The notes beneath the pieces were generated by a model. The model was not told the DNA's origin and did no database searches. It was given only the letters and a program-made list of their open reading frames with translations. Below, in pieces: positions 46,165 to 53,238 of a DNA stretch of 64,000 nucleotides. The stretch's first letter is position 1. Each line of letters begins with the position of its first letter. The position numbers and the translations under genes are program-made. This DNA is from Actinomycetota bacterium (GTDB lineage: Bacteria; Actinomycetota; Acidimicrobiia; Acidimicrobiales; RAAP-2), in NCBI GenBank assembly GCA_009699875.1, contig WLNI01000001.1:1178001-1242000 (forward strand). Reading direction: 5' to 3'.

Positions 46165-46908
46165 ATGGTTACCTCAGCGGATCAGTCACGTTCAGCCACG
46201 CTTCCGGATTCTGTTGATTTTCACTTCGACTTGATGTGTCCCTATGCCTATCAAACCTCCCTCTGGATTCGAGAGGTGCGAAGACTCACTGGCCTCGAAA
46301 TCAACTGGCGATTCTTTTCTCTGGAAGAAGTCAATCGAGTCGAAGGCAAGAAACACCCCTGGGAGCGAGAGTGGTCCTACGGATGGTCCATGATGCGAAT
46401 TGGGGCGCTACTTCGCCGAAGCAATATGGATGATCTTGACCGGTGGTACGCGAGTGCTGGCAAGGCACTCCACGTCGATGGCCTCAAACCTCACGTCCCT
46501 GAGGTGGCGAAGTCGCTGTTGGAAGAGCTTGGCCTTGATCCTGGACTTGTCGATGAAGCCATTCAAGATTCAACGACGAGCGATGAGGTCATGACCGAGC
46601 ATAAGAAAGTTATCGACGCAGGAGGGTACGGCGTTCCAACGCTCTTCTTTGCCGATGGGCAGTGTCTCTTCGGTCCAGTACTCATCGACCCCCCAATTGG
46701 AGATGACGCAGTGGAACTGTGGGATTCAGTTGTCGCGTGGACGAAGTTTCCGCACCTCTATGAGTTGCAACGACCCAAGACAAGAAGTGATGAGAAGTTA
46801 ATCGCCGAGACATTCCGGCCCTACATTGAAGCGCGCGACTGGGTCTCGATGAATAGAGGCGAAGTTCTCGACTTTGGATCAATGGATAAGAGAACTGATG
46901 AGGTGTAG
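46165..46908 (+). CDS. DsbA-family thioredoxin-fold protein with a single active-site cysteine
   Basis: 247 residues. The DSBA-like fold is shown by [20 protein letters not shown] at 18-37 and the cis-Pro region [19 protein letters not shown]. The active site reads CPYA, so Cys 25 is present but the second cysteine of CxxC is Ala. This suggests a mycothiol- or glutathione-type transferase, isomerase or reductase rather than a disulfide oxidase; related actinobacterial proteins include mycothiol-dependent reductases. mshA in this window shows that mycothiol is probably made. No signal peptide is visible, so it is cytoplasmic. Confidence 0.8.
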   Translation: MVTSADQSRSATLPDSVDFHFDLMCPYAYQTSLWIREVRRLTGLEINWRFFSLEEVNRVEGKKHPWEREWSYGWSMMRIGALLRRSNMDDLDRWYASAGKALHVDGLKPHVPEVAKSLLEELGLDPGLVDEAIQDSTTSDEVMTEHKKVIDAGGYGVPTLFFADGQCLFGPVLIDPPIGDDAVELWDSVVAWTKFPHLYELQRPKTRSDEKLIAETFRPYIEARDWVSMNRGEVLDFGSMDKRTDEV

Positions 46909-47101
46909 TGGAGTAGTGAACTCAGTATCGTTGGCATGATCGTTTTGATTTATGAGAGTGACGAGAGAGGTATCACTTTGGGGGCGAAGTTCAGTCTCGC
47001 GAGTGGAAGTTTGAGTAGAGTCCCGCAGGATCAATAATGAATTCGCGTGCTATTTCTAGTTGTTCTGAAATCGCAGATGTGTCAGGATTGGTTTTCTCTT
47101 T

Positions 47102-47761
47102 ATGCCACATTCATCACATCACCACAACCCGGCAACCGAGCACCATCTCTCTATCAATGGGCCAAGTTGGCTCCCAATGGCTCTTGCGCTTGTTCTCGGA
47201 ATTTCAGCACTGGTATCGGGAGTCACTGCATGGAGAGTGGCAATCCACTCTGGTCATGCCCAACTTGGTTTCGCAGTTTCAACGCAGTCAGTAAATAACG
47301 CCAATGCCGTCTCACAAAATGTAACGAGAGCGGTGGGCTCTGAGCGGGCTTTGTTTATATCTTGGGACCAAGCGGTCTTGGCAGGTAATACTGAACTTGC
47401 CAATTCGATTTTGTCGATGATGGAGCCTGACACGCAAGCTGCGGTTCATTGGTGGAATGACGAGGCCATCAATAATCGGCCACCCACACCATTTGCCTCA
47501 GCCAACCCTAAATGGACAACGCCGGGACAGATCATTGAAGCCGCTGCGATTTCAGAAGAAGCGACGAATAAACTCGATGAGTCCAATGCGCAACTCAACC
47601 AGGCACACAACCTTGAACTCCTCGGTGCCCTCTTGGCCATCGCCCTCCTTACGGGTGGTCTCACCGCAACGTTGAAATCGACTCAAGCTCAGCTGACGCT
47701 GCTCGGCGTCAGCTGTACTTCCCTTGGTGTCGCCACGATTGGGCTGGTGATTCTCTGGTGA
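47102..47761 (+). CDS. Membrane protein with DUF4337-like layout
   Basis: 219 residues. One membrane helix near the start (about 24-45, LPMALALVLGISALVSGVTAW), a roughly 100-residue external or helical section, and two helices at the end (ELLGALLAIALLTGGLTA and LTLLGVSCTSLGVATIGLV). The section before the last two helices (TNKLDESNAQLNQAHN) is like that of DUF4337 proteins, but the match is only in layout. Its stop overlaps the binding-lipoprotein start (GTGA), so the two are made together. The His-rich N terminus may bind metal. Confidence 0.7.
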   Translation: MPHSSHHHNPATEHHLSINGPSWLPMALALVLGISALVSGVTAWRVAIHSGHAQLGFAVSTQSVNNANAVSQNVTRAVGSERALFISWDQAVLAGNTELANSILSMMEPDTQAAVHWWNDEAINNRPPTPFASANPKWTTPGQIIEAAAISEEATNKLDESNAQLNQAHNLELLGALLAIALLTGGLTATLKSTQAQLTLLGVSCTSLGVATIGLVILW

Positions 47762-48888
47762 GGCGTGCTTCTGTCTTTTTTACGTCATTGTTGGCGGCAG
47801 GATTGTTGAGTGCGTGTTCGGGCACGACAGAGGCCACATCAACAGGTATTACCGCTACGCCATGTGCGGGGGCGATCGGGGTCATGCTCCCTTATACGGG
47901 AACATCTCAGCTTGACACTGTGCAGATGAATTGGGCGCGCGTCTCGCTCGATAACTTCAATCGAGTACACGGGACTTCGTTTTCAATTGTTCCTCAGAAT
48001 GTTGATCATGATGCCGCTGTAGCGGCCGCCGGGGCAGAAACGTTGGCGCAAAATAAGAAAGTAGTAGGAGTCGTCGGACCAAGCACTTCGGTCGCAGTTG
48101 CTGCGGCCGGACCGGTGTTAGGTGCTGCAGGCCTCGCCTATGTCTCGCCATCAGCTACACGAGCAGCGCTCACCGATGGTTCATTGAGCGGTTTCTATCG
48201 AGTTGTTGCCAACGACTCGATTCAAGGTCCCACAGTGGCAGATTTCGTGGCGAGCTCCCTCCATCCAAACAATGTCCTTGTGGTTTCAGACCCGGAGGCA
48301 TACTCCCAAGCGCTGACTGACTCGATCACAAGCTCACTCACGAGCCAGGGCGTCAAGGTCAGCAAGATCACAATTCCACTCGATCGTCCAGATCCAAATG
48401 CCGTGCTCGAAGCGATAACTTCGAATACCAACGTGGTCGTTCTGGCGCTTCTCCAGCCGACAGATGGACAAACGATCGCGAATTCAATTGCTGTTCATGG
48501 CCTGCATCCTGCGATCTTGGCCACCGATTCAATGTTTGACCTCAACACCTTTGACGTACCCGGGGCATACGTTTCAACATTTGCTCCTGATTTATCAACG
48601 GTGGCTGGAGGAAATAATCTCGTTCGCCTCTATAAAGAGATCTTTGGTGATCTTGCTCCGTATGGAGGGCCTTCGTATGTCGCCATGCAGGTGGTACTGA
48701 CCGCAGCGCTCGACTCATGCAAAGGCGGTGTGGCCACTCGAGCTGGAGTGTCGAGCACCATTGGAAATATTCATCTCGAGAATACGATCCTGGGCCAGAG
48801 CGTTGCATTTGACGCTCACGGAGATGTCAAAAACGGAAAGTTCTATATCTACAGGATTGAGGGTGGGAATTTTGTACCCCAGAATTGA
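47758..48888 (+). CDS. LivK-like substrate-binding lipoprotein without a transporter
   Basis: 376 residues. The signal peptide ends with the lipobox LLSAC (Cys about 20), so it is lipid-anchored. The rest is a type I periplasmic binding fold: IGVMLPYTGTSQLD, VVGVVGPSTSVAVAAAGPVL, AYVSPSATRAALTD, VLVVSDPEAYSQAL. No permease or ATPase gene is adjacent; the only coupled gene is the membrane protein at 47102. It may serve another transporter or work as an external sensor. A tRNA gene follows on the other strand. Confidence 0.88.
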   Translation: MRRASVFFTSLLAAGLLSACSGTTEATSTGITATPCAGAIGVMLPYTGTSQLDTVQMNWARVSLDNFNRVHGTSFSIVPQNVDHDAAVAAAGAETLAQNKKVVGVVGPSTSVAVAAAGPVLGAAGLAYVSPSATRAALTDGSLSGFYRVVANDSIQGPTVADFVASSLHPNNVLVVSDPEAYSQALTDSITSSLTSQGVKVSKITIPLDRPDPNAVLEAITSNTNVVVLALLQPTDGQTIANSIAVHGLHPAILATDSMFDLNTFDVPGAYVSTFAPDLSTVAGGNNLVRLYKEIFGDLAPYGGPSYVAMQVVLTAALDSCKGGVATRAGVSSTIGNIHLENTILGQSVAFDAHGDVKNGKFYIYRIEGGNFVPQN

Positions 48889-48930
48889 GAATGCTTTATT
48901 GCAATTGATGTCATCAACAACGAATTGAAG

Positions 48931-49003
48931 TGGACCGCCCGAGTCTCGATCTCGGCACCTTGGGCTTAAAAGGCCCCTGCTCTACCCGATGAGCTAGCGG
49001 TCC
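48931..49003 (-). tRNA. tRNA-Lys (UUU)
   Basis: Minus strand, 73 nt including the discriminator. The acceptor stem GGACCGC/GCGGTCC pairs perfectly. The D arm is GCTC-ATCGGGTA-GAGC. The anticodon loop is CTTTTAA with anticodon TTT. The T stem is CCGAG/CTCGG. No CCA is encoded (discriminator A, then CTT). The T loop reads ATCGAGA, with A where T54 is nearly always found, and the first pair of the anticodon stem is G-A. Confidence 0.9.
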
Positions 49004-49075
49004 GTCGAAGAGGCCGAACGAGTCGATCTCTTACCTGAGAGAGCGTAGTGGCTCCACCAAGCGACCCGATGAGCC

Positions 49076-49081
49076 TACATT
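49076..49081 (+). promoter_or_regulatory. Possible -10 box for the 47-residue coiled-coil gene
   Basis: TACATT ends 8 nt before the ATG at 49090. Confidence 0.3.
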
Positions 49082-49089
49082 GAAGAGCA

Positions 49090-49233
49090 ATGGATGCCGA
49101 GCCGATCGCTGAACTTTCCCGTGATGAACTCGAAGAGTTGATTCGATCACTCCGAGACGAGATCCAACGCCTGCGAGCCGAGTTACAGCGAGTCCGCCGA
49201 GATACCCACGAAACGCCACCGCACTATCTCTAA
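49090..49233 (+). CDS. Small coiled-coil protein (47 residues)
   Basis: The frame starts MDAEPIAELSRDELEELIRS and continues as one long charged helix with Leu/Ile at heptad spacing (LRDEIQRLRAELQRVRRD), ending HETPPHYL. Codon use is like that of its neighbours. A TAnnnT box lies 8 nt upstream. The frame is too short for most gene callers. It may form a dimer or a scaffold for another protein; no family is recognised. Confidence 0.55.
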   Translation: MDAEPIAELSRDELEELIRSLRDEIQRLRAELQRVRRDTHETPPHYL

Positions 49234-49258
49234 GAGTGGAGCGGAAGATGACCTCTCT

Positions 49259-50044
49259 CTAGGAGGCCAAGATGGGATCGATTGAGGTCGAAGGCGTCGG
49301 TGCACTCGGAGTCTTTTGGGCATTGAATCCAGAGAGCAGTGCGGTCTCATTCCCTGAGGTCCCACCCGTTGTGGTGCTTTTGACGATGTAGTGCTTGCCT
49401 GTGGTTTGAATAGAGAACAGCTGTGTGACGCCAGCGTTGACGATCTTGATGGTGATCACGTCGTTCCCAGCAACCGTCGCAGTTGCTCCTTTTGTGATCG
49501 TTGTCCCTTGCGCGGTGCAGTTGGACAGCAGGCCTTGCAAACTGCTCAGTTGAATGAGCGCACTTGCTTGTTTCCAGTTGCCACTCGAGGCGTTGAGCGA
49601 TACCCACTTGTTGGCGAGCGCAGAAGCAGTCGCTGCTTGAGGTGGTGTGGCATTGGTGGTCCAGTATTTCTGGTTTCCCTTGATGTAGGAGACCACCGGC
49701 TGGATCACGCTTTGGACAATCCCTCCACCTTGGTAGGTCACTGTTCCTTTGTTGGCAGCAGTCGAGAGAATCCAGTGCATTGATTTGACGCCACCAACTT
49801 GCGCGGGAGCTCGAAACGTTGCGTTGTTGGCAAGTGAAGTCGACGCCAACGTCGCAGCACACCCCTGCGAAAGAATTGCGGCCGCGTCTTGGCCGGCGAA
49901 CCCTGCGAGCGAGGTTGTCGTGGTGGTGCTAGGTGGTGGGGCCGAGGAGCTACATGCGGCGAAAAGAAGCGAACTGAGGACGATGGCGCTCATGGCCGTG
50001 GCCAGGAAACGAGGGAGCGCAATAGATTTTTGAGGCACCGTCAT
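49259..50044 (-). CDS. Predicted lipoprotein
   Basis: 261 residues. The signal ends with the lipobox LFAAC, then a Ser/Pro/Thr-rich linker. The mature part (about 50-250) has strands such as MHWILSTAANKGTVTYQGGG and HYIVKSTTTGGTSG, and two further cysteines (QGCAAT, LSNCTAQ) that could form a disulfide. The pattern recalls LppX/LprG-like or LolA-like lipid-binding lipoproteins, but I would not name it. The ATG at 50044 (complement of 50042-50044) is preferred over an upstream in-frame start at 50233, because it puts the signal peptide at the N terminus and TACGTT lies 8 nt before it. Confidence 0.78.
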   Translation of the reverse strand: MTVPQKSIALPRFLATAMSAIVLSSLLFAACSSSAPPPSTTTTTSLAGFAGQDAAAILSQGCAATLASTSLANNATFRAPAQVGGVKSMHWILSTAANKGTVTYQGGGIVQSVIQPVVSYIKGNQKYWTTNATPPQAATASALANKWVSLNASSGNWKQASALIQLSSLQGLLSNCTAQGTTITKGATATVAGNDVITIKIVNAGVTQLFSIQTTGKHYIVKSTTTGGTSGNETALLSGFNAQKTPSAPTPSTSIDPILAS

Positions 50045-50052
50045 CACTTGGG

Positions 50053-50058
50053 AACGTA
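50053..50058 (-). promoter_or_regulatory. Possible -10 box for the lipoprotein gene
   Basis: Minus-strand TACGTT (TAnnnT), 8 nt before the ATG. Confidence 0.3.
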
Positions 50059-50131
50059 TCGCTGGAAGCCTGGAAACGCAACGACCGTGCCGTAGGCTCT
50101 GAAAAGAGCAAGAAAGAAGAGGGGAGGAATC

Positions 50132-50938
50132 ATGGATGAAATTGAGGAAGTTGAACAAAAAGCGGACGAGCTTGAAAAGAATAAAGAGGTAAAAAAAGCA
50201 GCCAAACGGGTCGGTTCGAGGAGAGCGTTTCAACGGATGGATCCCACCTCTCGCTACGGAACGCTCTTCGGTCTCCTCCTCCTGACGTTTATCTTGGCTG
50301 GATCGCTACCTACTGGTCGCTGGAGTGCCCTTGTGATCCTGATCGTCGAATCAGCAACGCTCTATATGGCATTGGTCGCAACAGGTGCTCGGCGAGTGTT
50401 GTTGTACTGGGCAGGCGCCGTCATTGTCTTTGGAATTTTGGCCGGACTAACAAACGCGTTCCATGGTTCGACAGAGCTCGACAAGGCGAGCGCCACGATC
50501 AGCGTTCTCTTGGTCATCATTGCTCCCCTTGAGATTATTCGAGCAGTCATCGTTCGACGAAAAGTGGACATTCAAACCGTGATGGCAGCCCTGTGTTTTT
50601 ACGTCATGATCGGGCTGTTCTTTGCAACGCTGTTCCACAGCCTGCAGGAAACTTCGGGACATGCCTTTTTTGACCAAGTCAATCGTGGCTCGGTCTCTGA
50701 CTTTCTCTATTACAGCTTTGCAACACTCACCACCGTTGGTTACGGCGACTTAAGCGCATCATTTCCGATTGGAAGGACGCTCTCAGTGGCTGAGTCCATG
50801 TTGGGCCAGCTCTATCTCGTCACGGTGGTTGCGGTCCTGGTGGCGAACCTGGCACCTGTCAAGGAGATGAAACTCCGCCATAAAAAAGGAACGGATGATG
50901 CCAGCACCGACTCTGAGGAATCCTCGTCAGGCTCATGA
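50132..50938 (+). CDS. Potassium-channel-like membrane protein
   Basis: 268 residues. A charged helical N terminus (EEVEQKADELEKNKEVKKAA) is followed by six membrane helices. Between helices 5 and 6 lies a pore loop with the K+ selectivity filter TTVGYGD. There is no S4-like voltage sensor with regular Arg spacing and no RCK domain. It therefore looks like a six-helix, non-voltage-gated ion channel subunit. GAGGGGAGGAATC gives a strong ribosome site. The stop overlaps the zinc-finger gene by 4 nt (ATGA). Confidence 0.87.
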   Translation: MDEIEEVEQKADELEKNKEVKKAAKRVGSRRAFQRMDPTSRYGTLFGLLLLTFILAGSLPTGRWSALVILIVESATLYMALVATGARRVLLYWAGAVIVFGILAGLTNAFHGSTELDKASATISVLLVIIAPLEIIRAVIVRRKVDIQTVMAALCFYVMIGLFFATLFHSLQETSGHAFFDQVNRGSVSDFLYYSFATLTTVGYGDLSASFPIGRTLSVAESMLGQLYLVTVVAVLVANLAPVKEMKLRHKKGTDDASTDSEESSSGS

Positions 50939-51147
50939 GTAGTCTTGGACCCATGGAAGAAACTCCTGACGAGCTCTCATCGCTGACCAAACAACTCGAC
51001 GATATTGAAGCCGCTATGGAGCGTCTGGATCAGGGGACCTATGGTCGCTGCCAGGGTTGTGGGACACAGTTCGATGCAAGCGCGCTTGAGCGCAATCCCG
51101 TCGTTGAACTCTGCGTGAACTGCGCCCAGACGCGCAACAACGGCTGA
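50935..51147 (+). CDS. TraR/DksA-like zinc finger protein
   Basis: 70 residues. The first half is a helix (ELSSLTKQLDDIEAAMERLD); the second has GTYGRCQGCGTQFDASALE and ELCVNCAQ, a CxxC...CxxC zinc finger. This is the C-terminal module of DksA/TraR proteins, which bind RNA polymerase through the secondary channel. The full-length DksA coiled coil is missing, so it may act differently. It is translationally coupled to the channel gene and convergent with sodN. Confidence 0.83.
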   Translation: MSSLGPMEETPDELSSLTKQLDDIEAAMERLDQGTYGRCQGCGTQFDASALERNPVVELCVNCAQTRNNG

Positions 51148-51186
51148 GATTCGACGAGGGACTCCCCATCGGCCCAGCCGCTGTTG
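51135..51186. terminator. Inverted repeat between the zinc-finger gene and sodN
   Basis: CAACAACGGCTG (51135-51146) pairs with CAGCCGCTGTTG (51175-51186) at 11 of 12 positions, with a 28-nt loop. A short T-run (CTTTTT) follows just after on the plus strand. It may be a shared terminator of the convergent genes. Confidence 0.35.
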
Positions 51187-51192
51187 TGAAAA

Positions 51193-51609
51193 TTACTTTT
51201 TGGTTGCCCAGAAGACCTCTGCGATGGCATCGATCTCATCTAAGAGACGTTGTCCAACAGCAGCATCGTTCGTCTTCTTCGCTTCACCAGCAGTTTTGGT
51301 GGCTTTCCAGATCATGGCGTGCAAGTCAGGGTACTTCTCTGCGTGCTCAGGCTTGAAGTAGTCAGTCCAAAGAACCCAGAGATGATGCTTCACGAGATCG
51401 GAGCGTTCTTCCTTGATGAGGACGGCTCGGATTTTGAAGTCGTTGTCGTCACTCGCGGCGTACTTCTCTTGACAAGCCTTGACTGACTCAGCTTCAAGCC
51501 GGGCTTGGGCTGGGTCGTAGATGCCACATGGCAAGTCGCAGTGAGCCGAGACGCTCCGAGGGGCGTCAATGAGGTCTGCGAGTTGGAGTACTCGGTCGAT
51601 AAGGTTCAT
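51193..51609 (-). CDS. sodN: Nickel superoxide dismutase
   Basis: 138 residues. The nickel hook HCDLPCGIYDP is at 23-33, after a 22-residue propeptide ending SVSA. Cleavage exposes His 23, which with Cys 24 and Cys 28 binds nickel. The remaining four-helix domain (EAESVKACQEKYAA, KHHLWVLWTDYFKPEH) is typical. It removes superoxide. The start (complement of 51607-51609) has GGAG 7 nt upstream; a longer start at 51660 lacks support. The maturation protease gene lies 62 nt away in the opposite direction. Confidence 0.95.
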   Translation of the reverse strand: MNLIDRVLQLADLIDAPRSVSAHCDLPCGIYDPAQARLEAESVKACQEKYAASDDNDFKIRAVLIKEERSDLVKHHLWVLWTDYFKPEHAEKYPDLHAMIWKATKTAGEAKKTNDAAVGQRLLDEIDAIAEVFWATKK

Positions 51610-51671
51610 GCTGATCTCCTGTTTTTCGCTCTCGTGGCCGGCGAAGCAAAAATCCGACACACTGGTGTTCT

Positions 51672-52091
51672 ATGGAAGAGACCTTAGCGACCCGTAGACC
51701 CTGGTGGCACAAAGCCCTCCTGGGCCTCATGGCAGCCATGGGGTCCCTCGTCGTGGCCAACCAATTTCTTCTTCGCTGTGAAGTTGACGGCCAGTCGATG
51801 ATTCCAGTGCTCTTGCCCGGCGATCGGGTCCTTCTCCGTCGTCGCCGACCAATGGGCACCCTGAGAGTCGGGATGATCGTAGGTTTCATCGACCCGAGAG
51901 GCGATGAGCGTCTATTGCTGAAACGCATTAGTTCTCTTCAGGGAACCGAGGTCACCGTGGTGGGTGAGAACTTGGCGGCAAGTACCGATTCGCGGACCTT
52001 TGGGCCGCTCGAGCAGCGCGATATTGATTGGGTGTTAGTGCGTCGCTATTCACGTGCTCCACTCGAGAAGGAACACGATCACGAGACCTGA
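51672..52091 (+). CDS. sodX: Nickel-type superoxide dismutase maturation protease (SodX-like)
   Basis: 139 residues, S26/S24 signal-peptidase-like. A membrane helix at about 15-33, catalytic Ser 42 in GQSMIPVLLPGD and Lys 84 in LLLKRISSL, as in type I signal peptidases. SodX proteins remove the SodN propeptide so nickel can bind. The place next to sodN supports this role over general signal peptide cleavage. No ribosome site or clear -10 box precedes the ATG. Confidence 0.9.
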   Translation: MEETLATRRPWWHKALLGLMAAMGSLVVANQFLLRCEVDGQSMIPVLLPGDRVLLRRRRPMGTLRVGMIVGFIDPRGDERLLLKRISSLQGTEVTVVGENLAASTDSRTFGPLEQRDIDWVLVRRYSRAPLEKEHDHET

Positions 52092-52096
52092 GCGTT

Positions 52097-52621
52097 TTAA
52101 CTTATCGGTAACGCGCTTGCCGACTCGCTGCTCGTCTTTTGTAATTTGCGATACCAGACGTACAGAGAAATATTGATAATCACGGTGACAAAGCCTGCGT
52201 AGAACAGAAAGCCAATATTCCCAGAGTTGCTGTCACCTGTTTGGTGCCAACTGATGATGTGAACGACATTATCAGTAAGGATCCACACGGTCGACGCAAC
52301 GATTGCGGCCAATATCCATTGTCCACGGAATTTCAAAACACCAAGTAATAAAATTGCTTGAACCAAATTGGCATTTCCAACTTCTTGTTGGAATGGTTTG
52401 TTCGAAACCCACCCAATTGAGCTCGCAACTTTTTCGGGGGAGAAATAGTGGCCACTTGCACCGAAGAGTTCCATAACTCCACCGGCAACTAAGAACCCAA
52501 CCAGGAATAACTCGGCGGTACGAAGCTTTGAACCATCGCCCTTCTTTCGCATGATCAGCACGATCACTAGTGCGATCAGCAATACAACGATTTCAGTTGA
52601 TATCAAACTTGCGGTTGTCAT
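52097..52621 (-). CDS. Small integral membrane protein (DUF6790-like)
   Basis: 174 residues with four or five membrane helices. The conserved-looking part is KPFQQEVGNANLVQAILLLG, followed by a helix with FRGQWILAAIVASTVWIL and HIISW, as in DUF6790 proteins. The function is unknown. The start has AGGGGG 5 nt upstream. It converges with sodX, only 5 nt apart. Confidence 0.72.
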   Translation of the reverse strand: MTTASLISTEIVVLLIALVIVLIMRKKGDGSKLRTAELFLVGFLVAGGVMELFGASGHYFSPEKVASSIGWVSNKPFQQEVGNANLVQAILLLGVLKFRGQWILAAIVASTVWILTDNVVHIISWHQTGDSNSGNIGFLFYAGFVTVIINISLYVWYRKLQKTSSESASALPIS

Positions 52622-52757
52622 CGTTTCCCCCTGATACTTAGGTGTCGAGTGTCGAGGAACCAGTCGTCCTCTTTGTTCACCTTTTCCCTCATCACCTTAG
52701 GGTGAGCGATGTTCATACTTTGGGATCAAACTTTGCAGGCGTCAAGGTTCTCGTTTC

Positions 52758-53225
52758 ATGGCGGCGAAGGGTTCATTGCCATCGACGAGATGCCATGATG
52801 CCAAGTTCATGCGGTCTACGCTGAAGGGCGTGGGACCTGATCCATCTGAACGACTTCGAGAGTTGGGATCATTTATTCGAGAACAACGCTCCTCAAGTCG
52901 TCTGTCATTGCGCCGACTCTCTGAGTTGGCTGGGATCTCGAACCCTTACCTTTCGCAGATAGAACGTGGGCTTCGTCGGCCATCGGCCGAGATCTTGCAA
53001 CAGATCGCCAAAGGCTTAGCAATCTCAGCTGAGACGCTCTATGTGCGAGCCGGGATCTTGGAGCCTGATTTTGAATCTGACTTAGAGGTCCATATCCACG
53101 CGGACCCCCACCTCAGCGCAGAACAGCGACAGGCATTGATTCAGATCTACCGTTCGTTTGTCGGAGAAGCTATGGCTGAATCCCCTTCTCCTCAAAGCGA
53201 TGGAGGGAACAGCCAAGACCGGTAG
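52758..53225 (+). CDS. XRE-family transcriptional regulator
   Basis: 155 residues. The helix-turn-helix (about 30-90) reads LGSFIREQRSSSRLSLRRLS then GISNPYLSQIERGLRRPSAE, the layout of actinobacterial XRE regulators near mshA. The C-terminal section (DPHLSAEQRQALIQIYRSF) is a helical tail. The start is unclear: ATG 52758 and ATG 52812 both lack a ribosome site. The 3' end lies 13 nt before mshA, so it may be in the same operon, or mshA may use its own TAGGAT box, which starts 2 nt before this stop codon ends. Confidence 0.82.
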   Translation: MAAKGSLPSTRCHDAKFMRSTLKGVGPDPSERLRELGSFIREQRSSSRLSLRRLSELAGISNPYLSQIERGLRRPSAEILQQIAKGLAISAETLYVRAGILEPDFESDLEVHIHADPHLSAEQRQALIQIYRSFVGEAMAESPSPQSDGGNSQDR

Positions 53226-53228
53226 GAT
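53223..53228 (+). promoter_or_regulatory. Possible -10 box for mshA
   Basis: TAGGAT (TAnnnT), 10 nt before the ATG at 53239, giving a leader of only a few nt. Confidence 0.35.
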
Positions 53229-53238
53229 TGTCCCTGCG

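Noticed and set aside
50045-50233. N-terminal extension of the lipoprotein gene
   Set aside because: It would put 63 residues before the signal peptide and lipobox, which must be N-terminal.
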